From the NCBI RefSeq assembly GCF_050262165.1, contig NZ_CP189844.1: a stretch of DNA of 64,000 nucleotides. One strand, written 5' to 3'. The DNA comes from Parvimonas sp015257355 (GTDB lineage Bacteria > Bacillota > Clostridia > Tissierellales > Peptoniphilaceae). How positions within the stretch are numbered: position 1 is the first letter of the stretch; each line of letters opens with the position of its first letter. The notes under the pieces were generated by a model. The model was not told the DNA's origin. It saw only the letters and a program-made list of their open reading frames with translations, and made no database searches. This document shows, piece after piece, positions 16,830-25,473 of this stretch. Both the position numbers and the translations under genes were made by a program.

Positions 16830-18368
16830 TTGTCTGATAACAAAATAAATAATAGTATTGTAGTTATGAAAGGCATTACTAAAATTTTTGGAAAAAATAA
16901 AGTTTTAGATGAAGTGGATTTCGAATTAAAAAAAGGAGAAATTCACGCTCTATTAGGAGAAAATGGTGCCGGTAAAACTACTCTAATGAATATTCTTTAT
17001 GGTTTGTATTCACCAAATTCAGGAGAAATATATATTAATTCTAATAAATATACACACATGACGCCGAAAATAGCGGTAGAAAGTGGAATAGGAATGGTTC
17101 ATCAACATTTTATGCTTATAGAACCATTTAGTGTTATCCAAAATATAGTTTTAGGAACTGAAGATACTAAGGGTCTATTTATTGATCTTGAAAAATCGAG
17201 AAAGAAAGTTCTTTCAATTATTGAAAAATATGGTTTCAGTATTGATTTAGATTCTAAAATACAGGATATAACTGTAGGTTCTCAACAAAAAGTTGAGATT
17301 TTAAAAGCTTTATATAAAGGTGCTGAAATTATAATTTTTGATGAGCCAACAGCTGTTCTTACTCCTCAAGAGATTGATGAATTTATTAATATATGTAATA
17401 ATTTAAAAAATGAAGGAAAATCTATAATAATTATTACACATAAACTTGATGAAATTAAAAAAATGGCAGATTACTGTACAATTATTCGTCGTGGTAAGTT
17501 TATTGATAAAGTAACAGTTGCAGAGTCATCCCAAAAAGAACTTGCTGAAAAAATGGTAGGTAGGGAAGTAAACTTTAGTGTTAATAAAAAAGAAAATGAA
17601 GTAGGTGAAATAGTTTTAGACGTTAAAGATATTAACGTTCTTAATAATAGAGATTTACCAGTATTGAATGGATTAAGTATTAATGTTAGAAAAGGTGAAA
17701 TATTAGGTATTGCTGGAGTCGATGGTAATGGACAATCTGAATTGATAGAAGCTATCACAGGTCTTAGAAAAGTAGAATCTGGAAATATTTCTATTTTAGG
17801 TAAAGATATTACAAATAAGTCAGTTTATGAAATTATTGAAAGTGGTATAAGCACAATTCCTGAAGATAGACATAAGCATGGTTTAGTTTTAGATTTTTCA
17901 GTTTCAGAAAATATGATATTAGAAAAAAGAGGAAAGGCTCCTTTTTCAAAAAAAGGAATTTTAAATTTTAAAGAAATAGAGTCATATACTCAAAAAATGA
18001 TTGATAAATTTGACATAAGACCAAATGATGTACATGCAACAGCTAGAGGACTATCCGGTGGTAATCAACAAAAAGTTATTTTAGCTAGAGAAATAGATAA
18101 TAACCCAGATTTACTAATAGCTGCACAACCAACAAGAGGTCTTGATGTTGGAGCTATTGAGACTATTCATAAGTATATAGTAGAACAAAGAGATAAAGGA
18201 AAAGCGGTATTATTGATTTCTTTTGAATTAGATGAAGTTATGGACTTATCTGATAGAATAGCAGTAATTTATAAAGGAAAAATTGTTGGTGAAAAGTTAT
18301 CAAATGATACAAATGAAAAAGAATTAGGACTTATGATGGCAGGAGGTGTTATTAATAATGAAGAGTAG
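16830..18368 (+). CDS. nupA: Nucleoside-type ABC transporter, tandem ATPase subunit
   Basis: 512 residues with two ABC domains, as in sugar and purine-nucleoside importers of the BmpA-linked class. Domain 1 has Walker A GENGAGKTT near 50, the signature region TVGSQQKVEILKAL, and Walker B IIFDEPTA. Domain 2 has a degenerate Walker A (GVDGNGQSE), signature LSGGNQQKV and LIAAQPTRGLD. Start: TTG at 16830, placed six bases after AGGAGGG; the next ATG is inside the conserved region. The two permeases follow with overlaps. Substrate inferred as purine or pyrimidine nucleosides from family; no binding protein is encoded nearby. Confidence 0.88.
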   Translation: MSDNKINNSIVVMKGITKIFGKNKVLDEVDFELKKGEIHALLGENGAGKTTLMNILYGLYSPNSGEIYINSNKYTHMTPKIAVESGIGMVHQHFMLIEPFSVIQNIVLGTEDTKGLFIDLEKSRKKVLSIIEKYGFSIDLDSKIQDITVGSQQKVEILKALYKGAEIIIFDEPTAVLTPQEIDEFINICNNLKNEGKSIIIITHKLDEIKKMADYCTIIRRGKFIDKVTVAESSQKELAEKMVGREVNFSVNKKENEVGEIVLDVKDINVLNNRDLPVLNGLSINVRKGEILGIAGVDGNGQSELIEAITGLRKVESGNISILGKDITNKSVYEIIESGISTIPEDRHKHGLVLDFSVSENMILEKRGKAPFSKKGILNFKEIESYTQKMIDKFDIRPNDVHATARGLSGGNQQKVILAREIDNNPDLLIAAQPTRGLDVGAIETIHKYIVEQRDKGKAVLLISFELDEVMDLSDRIAVIYKGKIVGEKLSNDTNEKELGLMMAGGVINNEE

Positions 18369-19434
18369 AAAAAAGATATTAATGCTTTTACTTTCAGTAT
18401 TAATAGGTTTTATTGTAGGTTCTATAGTTATATCAATAGCTGGGTTTAATCCTATTAATTATTACAAAATAATGATAGAGACTACTTTTTCTAGACCAAA
18501 ATTTTTTGCTAGAACTCTAGTAGACGCAGTTCCATTAATTATTGGTGGTATTGGTGTATCACTAGCATTTAAAACAGGTGCTTTTAATATAGGAGCTGAA
18601 GGACAGTTTATTATTGGATCTTTAACTGCTGCGTTCTTCGGATACTTTTTAAAATTACCACCAATTATACATCCAATAGTTTGTATTATTTTAGCTGCTC
18701 TAGCTGGTATGGCTTGGGGTGGATTTGCAGGGTGGATTAAATCAAAATATGGTGTTCACGAAGTAATAACTACAATAATGTTGAACTGGATAGCATTATA
18801 TTTTTCAAATTTAGTAGTTACTTTTGGAAAATTTTATAATGAAACCAGTCAAACATCAAATGATATACAATCAACTGCAAGTATTAAAATGTTTCAAGGA
18901 TTAAAAGAGTCTTCTATTCCTTTTGTAAAAGATTTCTTTTCTGCTGATATAAATTTTGGTATCATTTTAGCTATTATTTTATCTTTTTTAGTTTATTATT
19001 TATTAAATAGGACTTCAAAAGGATATGAATTAAAAGCCGTTGGATTAAATCCGAATGCGGCTGAGTTCGGTGGAATTAATGTAGGAAGTAATTTAATATT
19101 ATCAATGGGTCTATCAGGGGCATTATGTTCTGTTGCTGGTGCGGTTAAAGTTTTAGGATTTGCTGGAAATGTTGCAAGACTTACTGTAGCAGAAGGCAAT
19201 GGATTTGATGCAATGTCTGTGGCACTTTTAGCAAATAGCCATCCTATTGGCTCTATATTCTCCGGGTTTTTCTTTAGCGTGATAAAAAGAGGTGGATTTA
19301 GAGTTCAACAATTATTAGGAGTTCCGTATGAAATAGTTCAAATTATTATAGGTATTATTGTACTATTTATTTCAATGCCTTTAGTTATAAAAATTATTTC
19401 AAGTAAATTTAAAAGAGTTGGAGGTAAAAAATAA
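18358..19434 (+). CDS. nupB: Nucleoside-type ABC transporter permease 1
   Basis: 358 residues from ATG 18358, about 11 bases after GGAGGTG. The frame is open back to a GTG at 18346, which lies in the ribosome site. It overlaps the ATPase gene by 11 bases. It is a BPD_transp_2 permease with about eight to ten membrane segments. Landmarks: VPLIIGGIGVSLAFKTGAFNIGAEGQFIIG and GVHEVITTIMLNWIALYF, both typical of YufP/NupB-type proteins, and a later GLNPNAAEFGGINVG. The stop overlaps the next start by one base (TAATG). Confidence 0.9.
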   Translation: MKSRKKILMLLLSVLIGFIVGSIVISIAGFNPINYYKIMIETTFSRPKFFARTLVDAVPLIIGGIGVSLAFKTGAFNIGAEGQFIIGSLTAAFFGYFLKLPPIIHPIVCIILAALAGMAWGGFAGWIKSKYGVHEVITTIMLNWIALYFSNLVVTFGKFYNETSQTSNDIQSTASIKMFQGLKESSIPFVKDFFSADINFGIILAIILSFLVYYLLNRTSKGYELKAVGLNPNAAEFGGINVGSNLILSMGLSGALCSVAGAVKVLGFAGNVARLTVAEGNGFDAMSVALLANSHPIGSIFSGFFFSVIKRGGFRVQQLLGVPYEIVQIIIGIIVLFISMPLVIKIISSKFKRVGGKK

Positions 19435-20369
19435 TGAATTTTTCGACATTAGCTTTATTTATATCTGATACATTATTGTTTGCAACTCCATTATTATTTA
19501 CTGCTTTAGGTGGAATGTTTACTGAAAAAGCAGGTGTTACAAATATTGGTTTAGAAGGAATGATGACAATAGGAGCATTTGCTGGAGCCACTGTAGGATA
19601 TTATACAAAGAGTGCTTTATTAGGCTTTATAGCGGGTGGTATTGCTGCTGCTTTAATTGCACTTATTCATGCAATTGTTAGTATTACTTTTGGTGCAGAT
19701 CAAGTAGTTTCAGGAATCGCTATAAATTTTATTGGACCAGGAGTAGCTTTGTTTATTTGTTCGCTTTTATTTGAAGGAGCTAAACAAACAATACCTGTTT
19801 CAGATGGTGAAGGCAAAATGATAAAAATATTTGATAACCTTACTGGAATACAATTTATAGACAAAATATTAGGTCAATATATAACTACTTATATTGCATT
19901 AGGATTGGTTGTTTTAATTTCAATTTATTTATATAAAACAAAATTTGGATTAAGACTAATAGCAGTAGGAGAACATCCAAAAGCAGCAGAAACATTAAAT
20001 GTTAATGTTTATTTATACAGATATTTTGCCGTTGTAATTTCTGGGTTACTAGCTGGTTTTGGGGGTGCAACTATGAGTTTAGCAACTGTTTCTAACTTTT
20101 CACAATCCTTAATTTCTGGCCAGGGGTTTATTGCATTAGTAGCAGTAATATTTGGTAAATGGAAACCTTATGGAGTATTAGGAGCGTGCTTATTTTTTGG
20201 TGCAGCTCAAGAATTAGCAATTCTATTACCTGGATTAAATATTAATATTCCTGAATCAATTTTACCAATGGTTCCATATATAAGTACATTATTAGTACTA
20301 ATATTCTTTGTAGGAAAGTCTAAAGGACCATCTTCTGCAGGAGTTCCATATATAAAATTGGAAGATTAA
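19434..20369 (+). CDS. nupC: Nucleoside-type ABC transporter permease 2
   Basis: 311 residues, a BPD_transp_2 membrane subunit with about eight hydrophobic segments. Typical motifs: TPLLFTALGGMFTEKAGVTNIGLEGMM, VVSGIAINFIGPG, GEHPKAAETLNVNVYLYRY and the C-terminal AVIFGKWKPYGVLGACLFFG. It pairs with the permease just upstream to make a heterodimeric channel. Translational coupling through TAATG. A hairpin at 20377 ends the operon. Confidence 0.9.
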   Translation: MNFSTLALFISDTLLFATPLLFTALGGMFTEKAGVTNIGLEGMMTIGAFAGATVGYYTKSALLGFIAGGIAAALIALIHAIVSITFGADQVVSGIAINFIGPGVALFICSLLFEGAKQTIPVSDGEGKMIKIFDNLTGIQFIDKILGQYITTYIALGLVVLISIYLYKTKFGLRLIAVGEHPKAAETLNVNVYLYRYFAVVISGLLAGFGGATMSLATVSNFSQSLISGQGFIALVAVIFGKWKPYGVLGACLFFGAAQELAILLPGLNINIPESILPMVPYISTLLVLIFFVGKSKGPSSAGVPYIKLED

Positions 20370-20376
20370 TATATAA

Positions 20377-20405
20377 AGGCATACTTATTAGTATGTCTTT
20401 TTGTT
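20377..20405 (+). terminator. Terminator after ABC transporter operon
   Basis: GGCATACT and AGTATGTC (one G-U pair) around a TATT loop, followed by TTTTTG. Confidence 0.65.
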
Positions 20406-20452
20406 GTGAAAAATTTAAATGTATTTTTTAATATATAAAATGGAGGATAATT

Positions 20453-21211
20453 ATGATTACAATAAAAAGTAAACAAGAAATTGAAGGGATGAAAAAATCT
20501 GGTGAAATTATTTCAAAAATCCATATTGGGTTAAGAGATTTTATTAAACCAGGAATTACTACTTTAGATATTGATAAATTTTGTCATGATTTTATGCTTA
20601 AAAATGGAGCAAAACCAAAACAAATTGGTTATCATGGATATCCATATGCAACATGTACTTCAGTTAATGATGTAATTTGTCATGGACTTCCAAGTAAGCA
20701 AATATTAAAATCTGGAGATTTAGTGACTGTTGATATGGTTGTAGATTTAGATGGATACTTATCTGATAGTGCATGGAGCTATGCAGTTGGAGAAGTATCT
20801 GACGAAGTAAAAAATCTAATGGATGTTACTAAGGAATCTATGTATAAAGGAATAGAAGCTGCAGTTATTGGAAATAGAATAGTAGATATTGGAAAAGCGA
20901 TACAAAGTTTTGTTGAACCAAAAGGTTATTCTATCGTTAGAGATTTTTGCGGACATGGTATAGGTGTAGAAATGCATGAAGATCCGCAAGTTCCTCATTA
21001 TATTACATCTACTAGAGGAGTTAGACTTGTAGAAGGTATGGTAATAACAGTAGAACCAATGATTAATACTGGAGATTGGAGATGTACTATTGACGATGAT
21101 GGATGGACAGCTAGAACTATAGATGGTGGGCTTTCTTGTCAATATGAGCATACATTTGTAATTACAAAAGATGGACCATTGATATTAACAGATCAATCAC
21201 TTTATGAATAA
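20453..21211 (+). CDS. map: Methionine aminopeptidase, type I
   Basis: 252 residues. It removes the initiator Met from nascent proteins. All metal and substrate ligands are visible: His in VICHGLPS, Asp in TVDMVVDLDGY and LSDSA, His in FCGHGIGVEMHED, Glu in TVEPMIN and Glu in QYEHT. GGAGGAT precedes the ATG. Here it stands alone between a terminator and the cggR promoter, not in the usual ribosomal-protein/secY cluster. Confidence 0.96.
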   Translation: MITIKSKQEIEGMKKSGEIISKIHIGLRDFIKPGITTLDIDKFCHDFMLKNGAKPKQIGYHGYPYATCTSVNDVICHGLPSKQILKSGDLVTVDMVVDLDGYLSDSAWSYAVGEVSDEVKNLMDVTKESMYKGIEAAVIGNRIVDIGKAIQSFVEPKGYSIVRDFCGHGIGVEMHEDPQVPHYITSTRGVRLVEGMVITVEPMINTGDWRCTIDDDGWTARTIDGGLSCQYEHTFVITKDGPLILTDQSLYE

Positions 21212-21229
21212 TTATTTGCATATTATTTA

Positions 21230-21258
21230 TTGATTTTTTTATAAAATAGGAGTATAAT
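21230..21258 (+). promoter_or_regulatory. Promoter of cggR-gap-pgk-tpiA-eno
   Basis: TTGATT (21230-21235), 17-base spacer, TATAAT (21253-21258). The predicted transcription start is near 21265. Confidence 0.75.
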
Positions 21259-21300
21259 TTAATTGTAGATATTGTAAAAATTAATAAAATATTTAAAGTA

Positions 21301-21324
21301 GGGACAAAATTGGTGTAACGGGAC
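21301..21324 (+). promoter_or_regulatory. CggR-type operator (direct repeat of GGGAC)
   Basis: GGGACAAAA occurs at 21301 and again at 21320, the second as CGGGAC, with a TGT half-element between. The B. subtilis CggR operator is a direct repeat containing CGGGAC with about 20-base periodicity, located just downstream of the promoter. Here the period is 19. It lies 36-60 bases after the predicted transcription start and ends at the cggR start codon, so bound CggR could block both elongation and ribosome access. The second GGGA is also the only Shine-Dalgarno-like sequence. Confidence 0.6.
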
Positions 21325-21328
21325 AAAA

Positions 21329-22345
21329 ATGAATGATATTGAATATGTAAAAAAATTTGCTCCTGATTTGATTGAAAAATTAATATTTAGATTCAAAATC
21401 TTAGAATATATTTCTATAAATGCTCCAGTTGGTAGAAGAAATATTGCTTCTCATTTAGGAGTAGGAGAAAGAATAGTTAGAAATGAATTAGAATTTTTTA
21501 CAGATGAAAAATTTATTGAAGTTATAAAATCAGGAACTTTTATTACTGAACTTGGAGAATCTATTTTACAAGAACTCAGAGGTTTAGTTAATAATTTAAA
21601 TGAAAATCATATTATTGCTGAAGAATTAAAAAATAAACTTAGAATAAAAAAAGTATTAGTGTGTGACTCGTATCAAGATGAGATTCTTGGTAAAGAACAA
21701 CTTGCTAAGGTAGCTTCTGAATATTTTTTAAATATTATATCTGAAAAAGATGTTATTGCTATTTCAGGGGGTACGACTGTTAAATCTTTTGTTGATACTA
21801 TGAGTGTAAAGAAATATTATAATGAAATATCTGTAATTCCAGCAAGAGGTAGTTTGGGAAATGGATTAGAGTGTCAATCAAACGTTGTTGCAAATAATTT
21901 ATCAAAGAAATTAAAAGCAAAGTTTTTTGGAACTTTTTTACCAGATTATTTAGATGAATTAACGTTTGATAGATTAAAGGATTTAGAAGAAGTAAAGACA
22001 CTCATTGAATATTTAGATAAGATTAACGTTTTAATTTTTGGTATTGGAAGAGCGGATGCAATGGCAAAAAGACGCTCTTTAAAATCATCTGAAATTAATT
22101 TGCTTAATGAAAAGAAAGCTGTTAGTGAAGCATTTGGAAATTACTTTGATATTAATGGAAATATTGTTTATAGTTCAAATACAATAGGGTTGGATATGGA
22201 ACAATATTTAAAAATTAATGATGTTATTGCGATAGCTGGATACGGGAAAAAGTATAAGGCAATTATTTCTATCTGCAATATTAGAAAAGATATGACTCTT
22301 ATAACAGATAGAGATACAGCAAAACAGATTTTAGCTATATTATAA
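21329..22345 (+). CDS. cggR: Central glycolytic genes regulator, SorC/DeoR family
   Basis: 338 residues. The N-terminal winged HTH (APVGRRNIASHLGVGERIVRNELEFF, about 30-60) is followed by a SorC-type sugar-phosphate-binding domain (AISGGTTVKSF, VIPARGSLG, FGIGRADAM, and VIAIAGYGKKYKAI near the C-terminus). CggR represses gapA operons and is released by fructose-1,6-bisphosphate. It heads the glycolytic operon as in Bacillus. The ATG has no strong SD; a GGGA of the operator lies 5-6 bases upstream, so low basal translation is likely. Confidence 0.92.
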   Translation: MNDIEYVKKFAPDLIEKLIFRFKILEYISINAPVGRRNIASHLGVGERIVRNELEFFTDEKFIEVIKSGTFITELGESILQELRGLVNNLNENHIIAEELKNKLRIKKVLVCDSYQDEILGKEQLAKVASEYFLNIISEKDVIAISGGTTVKSFVDTMSVKKYYNEISVIPARGSLGNGLECQSNVVANNLSKKLKAKFFGTFLPDYLDELTFDRLKDLEEVKTLIEYLDKINVLIFGIGRADAMAKRRSLKSSEINLLNEKKAVSEAFGNYFDINGNIVYSSNTIGLDMEQYLKINDVIAIAGYGKKYKAIISICNIRKDMTLITDRDTAKQILAIL

Positions 22346-22381
22346 GCGAAAGCTTTTATAAAATTATAAGGAGGAATCGAA

Positions 22382-23383
22382 ATGAAAGTTGCGATTAATG
22401 GATTTGGTAGAATTGGTAGATTAGCATTTAGATTAATGCATGAATTAGAAGGAGTAGATGTCGTAGCAATTAATGATTTGACAGATGCAAATATGTTAGC
22501 ACATTTACTTAAATATGATTCAACTCAAGGACGTTTTGAAAAAGAAGTTATAGTTAAAGAAGGATGTTTTTCTATCGATGGAAAAGAAATTAAAGTCTTT
22601 TCTGATGCAGATCCTAAAAATTTACCTTGGAAAGAATTAGATATTGATGTTGTGTTAGAATGTACAGGATTCTTTGTTGCAAAAGAAAAAGCTCAATTAC
22701 ACATTGATGCGGGTGCAAAAAGAGTAATAATTTCTGCTCCTGGAAAAGGTGATATGAAAACTGTAGTTTATGGAGTAAATCATGATATTCTTGATGGAAG
22801 TGAACAAATTTTATCTGGAGCTTCTTGTACAACAAATTGTTTAGCTCCTATGGCAAAAGTATTGCAAGATAAATTTGGTATAGTTCAAGGTATAATGACT
22901 ACTATACATGCGTATACTGGAGATCAAAACACATTAGATGCTCCACATAGAAAAGGTGATATGAGAAGAGCTAGGTCAGCTGCTATAAATATTGTTCCAA
23001 ATACTACGGGAGCAGCAAAAGCTATTGGCTTAGTTATACCTGAATTAAAAGGAAAATTAGATGGCTCTGCGCAAAGAGTACCTGTTGCGACAGGTTCATT
23101 AACTGAATTAGTAACTGTTTTAGAAAAAACTGTTACTGTTGAAGAAATTAATAATGCAATGAAAGAAGCATCAAGTGAATCATTTGGATATACTGAAGAT
23201 CCAATTGTTTCAACTGATGTAATTGGAATAAAATATGGTTCTTTATTTGATGCAACACAAACTAGAATAGTTGAAGTTGATGGTAAACAACTAGTTAAAA
23301 CAGTTGCTTGGTATGATAATGAAATGTCATATACTGCAAATTTAATTCGTACGTTCCAGTATTTAGTTAATCTTTCTAAATAA
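22382..23383 (+). CDS. gap: Glyceraldehyde-3-phosphate dehydrogenase
   Basis: 333 residues. NAD-binding GFGRIGRL at the N-terminus, catalytic Cys149 in GASCTTNCLAP, and catalytic His in TIHAYTGDQ near 176. The S-loop region RRARSAAINIVPNTTGAAKA and C-terminal VAWYDNEMSYTANLIR are standard. It follows cggR by 36 bases with a GGAGGA site. It is under CggR control by position. Confidence 0.97.
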   Translation: MKVAINGFGRIGRLAFRLMHELEGVDVVAINDLTDANMLAHLLKYDSTQGRFEKEVIVKEGCFSIDGKEIKVFSDADPKNLPWKELDIDVVLECTGFFVAKEKAQLHIDAGAKRVIISAPGKGDMKTVVYGVNHDILDGSEQILSGASCTTNCLAPMAKVLQDKFGIVQGIMTTIHAYTGDQNTLDAPHRKGDMRRARSAAINIVPNTTGAAKAIGLVIPELKGKLDGSAQRVPVATGSLTELVTVLEKTVTVEEINNAMKEASSESFGYTEDPIVSTDVIGIKYGSLFDATQTRIVEVDGKQLVKTVAWYDNEMSYTANLIRTFQYLVNLSK

Positions 23384-23458
23384 TTAATAGATAAGAATTT
23401 CAAAAAATAAATTATAAGTAATTTAAGATATGTGTTGAAATCTTATTGTCATATAATA

Positions 23459-23486
23459 ATATGAGGTGAAGATTTTCACCTCATAT
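23459..23486 (+). other. Strong stem-loop in the gap-pgk spacer
   Basis: A perfect 12-bp stem, ATATGAGGTGAA (23459-23470) and TTCACCTCATAT (23475-23486), with a GATT loop. No T-run follows, so it is not a classic terminator. In B. subtilis the cggR-gapA messages are processed and stabilised by stem-loops, so an RNA-stability or processing element is a reasonable guess. A TATAAT (23452-23457) lies just upstream but has no well-spaced -35. Confidence 0.6.
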
Positions 23487-23505
23487 TGTATAGTAAGGAG
23501 TAATT

Positions 23506-24702
23506 ATGAATAAAAATGTTATTACAGATTTAGATGTTACCTCAAAAAGAGTTATTGTAAGAGTTGACTTTAATGTTCCAATGTCAAAGTCTGAAGTTGG
23601 TAAAATTACTGATAATGCTAGAATCTTAGCTGCTTTACCAACTATAAATTATTTAATTGAAAACAAAGCTAAAGTTATTTTATTATCTCATCTTGGAAGA
23701 CCAAAAGGAGAAGCTAAAAAAGAGTTTTCTTTAGAACCAGTTGCTAAGGAATTGTCTAGGCTTTTAAATAAAGAAGTAAAATTTTTACAAAGTGATTTAG
23801 TTGTTGATGATAATGTAAAAAATAAAGTATTTAATTTACAAGATGGAGAAGTAGCATTACTAGAAAATACTAGATTTAGACCAGAGGAAACTAAAAATAT
23901 AGATAATTTTTCAAAAGAATTATCTTCTCTTGGAGATATTTATATAAATGACGCTTTTGGGACTAGTCACAGAGCTCATTGTTCAAATGTTGGACTATGT
24001 AAATTTTTACCATCTGCAGTTGGATTTTTGGTTGAAAAAGAGATTTCTATTATGGGAAAAGCTCTTTCTAATCCAGAAAGACCTTTTGTAGCAATTTTAG
24101 GTGGTGCAAAAGTATCTGATAAAATTACTGTAATTGAAAACTTAATTGAAAAAGTAGACAGTATTATAATCGGAGGAGGAATGGCATTTACATTCTTAAA
24201 ATCTTTAGGATACTCAGTTGGTAAAAGCTTATTAGAAGAAGATAAAATTGATTTAGCAAAGGATTTATATGAAAAAGCTAAAAGTAAAAATGTCAATATG
24301 TTATTGCCAGTAGATGTAGTTGTAAGTAAAGAATTTTCAAATGATTCTGATTTCAAAACTGTTACTATAGATTCAATTGAAGAAGATTATATGGGTCTTG
24401 ATATAGGATATAAAACTGTTGAGCTATTCTCAAATGAAATTAAAAAAGCAAAAACAGTGGTTTGGAATGGTCCAATGGGAGTATTTGAAATGCCAAATTT
24501 TGCAAAAGGTACATTTGAGATTGCAAAGGCTATAGCTGAAACTGATTCTATAAGTATAATCGGCGGAGGAGATAGTGCATCTGCTGCTGAAAAATCAGGA
24601 TTTAAAGATAAAATAACACATATTTCAACTGGTGGTGGTGCATCATTAGAATTTCTAGAAGGAAAAATTTTACCAGGAATTGATGCAATAGATAATAAAT
24701 AA
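23506..24702 (+). CDS. pgk: Phosphoglycerate kinase
   Basis: 398 residues. Substrate-binding N-terminus RVIVRVDFNVPM, HLGRPKGEA, NTRFRPEE, NDAFGTSHRAH; hinge and nucleotide domain AILGGAKVSDKI, IIGGGMAFTF, WNGPMGVFEMPNFAKGT; C-terminal GGGDSASAAEKSG and STGGGASLEFLEGK. It makes ATP from 1,3-bisphosphoglycerate. AAGGAG precedes the ATG. Followed 11 bases later by tpiA. Confidence 0.97.
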   Translation: MNKNVITDLDVTSKRVIVRVDFNVPMSKSEVGKITDNARILAALPTINYLIENKAKVILLSHLGRPKGEAKKEFSLEPVAKELSRLLNKEVKFLQSDLVVDDNVKNKVFNLQDGEVALLENTRFRPEETKNIDNFSKELSSLGDIYINDAFGTSHRAHCSNVGLCKFLPSAVGFLVEKEISIMGKALSNPERPFVAILGGAKVSDKITVIENLIEKVDSIIIGGGMAFTFLKSLGYSVGKSLLEEDKIDLAKDLYEKAKSKNVNMLLPVDVVVSKEFSNDSDFKTVTIDSIEEDYMGLDIGYKTVELFSNEIKKAKTVVWNGPMGVFEMPNFAKGTFEIAKAIAETDSISIIGGGDSASAAEKSGFKDKITHISTGGGASLEFLEGKILPGIDAIDNK

Positions 24703-24713
24703 TTGGAGGTAGT

Positions 24714-25463
24714 ATGAGAAAACCTGTTATTATTGGAAATTGGAAGATGAATAAAACATTGGATGAAGCAAAAATACTAATTAGTAACATCTTGTCACAA
24801 AAACTAGATAATAGTGTTGAAAAAGTTGTATGTGTACCCTATATATATGTTACTGAAATTAAAAAATTAATAGATGGAACTGGTATAGGGTTAGGTGTAC
24901 AAAATATGTTTTACGAAAATAGTGGAGCGTATACTGGTGAAATTTCTCCTACTATGCTTAAAAGTTGTGGTGTATCTTATGTGATTTTAGGTCATTCAGA
25001 AAGAAGAACTATTTTTAATGAAACTGATGATTTAATTAATAAAAAAGTAAAAGCAGCATTACAAAATAATATAATTCCAATATTATGCTGTGGCGAATCT
25101 CTTGACGAAAGAAATTCTGGTGCTGAAAAAGATATTGTAAAAAGACAAATAAGTAATTCATTGTTTGGAATTAGTAAAAGTGAAATTGAAAAAGTAATAA
25201 TTGCTTATGAACCTATTTGGGCAATTGGTACTGGATTAACAGCATCTTCTGATGATGCAGAAGATATGATAAGATTTATTAGGGAAATATTGAATGATAT
25301 TTATGGTGAAATATCATTTAAAGTAAGAATTCAATATGGTGGAAGTGTTAAACCAAATAATATAAAAGACCTAATGACAAAAGAAAATATTGATGGAGCA
25401 TTAGTTGGTGGTGCTTGTTTAGAAAGCGAAAGTTTTTGTGAATTAATAAATTATAAAATATAA
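24714..25463 (+). CDS. tpiA: Triosephosphate isomerase
   Basis: 249 residues. Catalytic Lys11 in GNWKMNK, His94 in LGHSERR, Glu166 in AYEPIWAIGTG, and phosphate-binding QYGGSVKPNN and GALVGGACLE near the C-terminus. TIGGAGGT-type ribosome site (TTGGAGGTAG) ahead of the ATG. It sits between pgk and eno in the glycolytic operon. Confidence 0.97.
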   Translation: MRKPVIIGNWKMNKTLDEAKILISNILSQKLDNSVEKVVCVPYIYVTEIKKLIDGTGIGLGVQNMFYENSGAYTGEISPTMLKSCGVSYVILGHSERRTIFNETDDLINKKVKAALQNNIIPILCCGESLDERNSGAEKDIVKRQISNSLFGISKSEIEKVIIAYEPIWAIGTGLTASSDDAEDMIRFIREILNDIYGEISFKVRIQYGGSVKPNNIKDLMTKENIDGALVGGACLESESFCELINYKI

Positions 25464-25473
25464 GGAGAATAAT

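Noticed and set aside
22924..23403. Long minus-strand open frames opposite gap, pgk, grd and other genes (for example 159 codons at 22924-23403).
   Set aside because: They lie antisense to highly conserved genes, lack ribosome sites and encode no recognisable protein; their openness follows from codon bias of the real gene.
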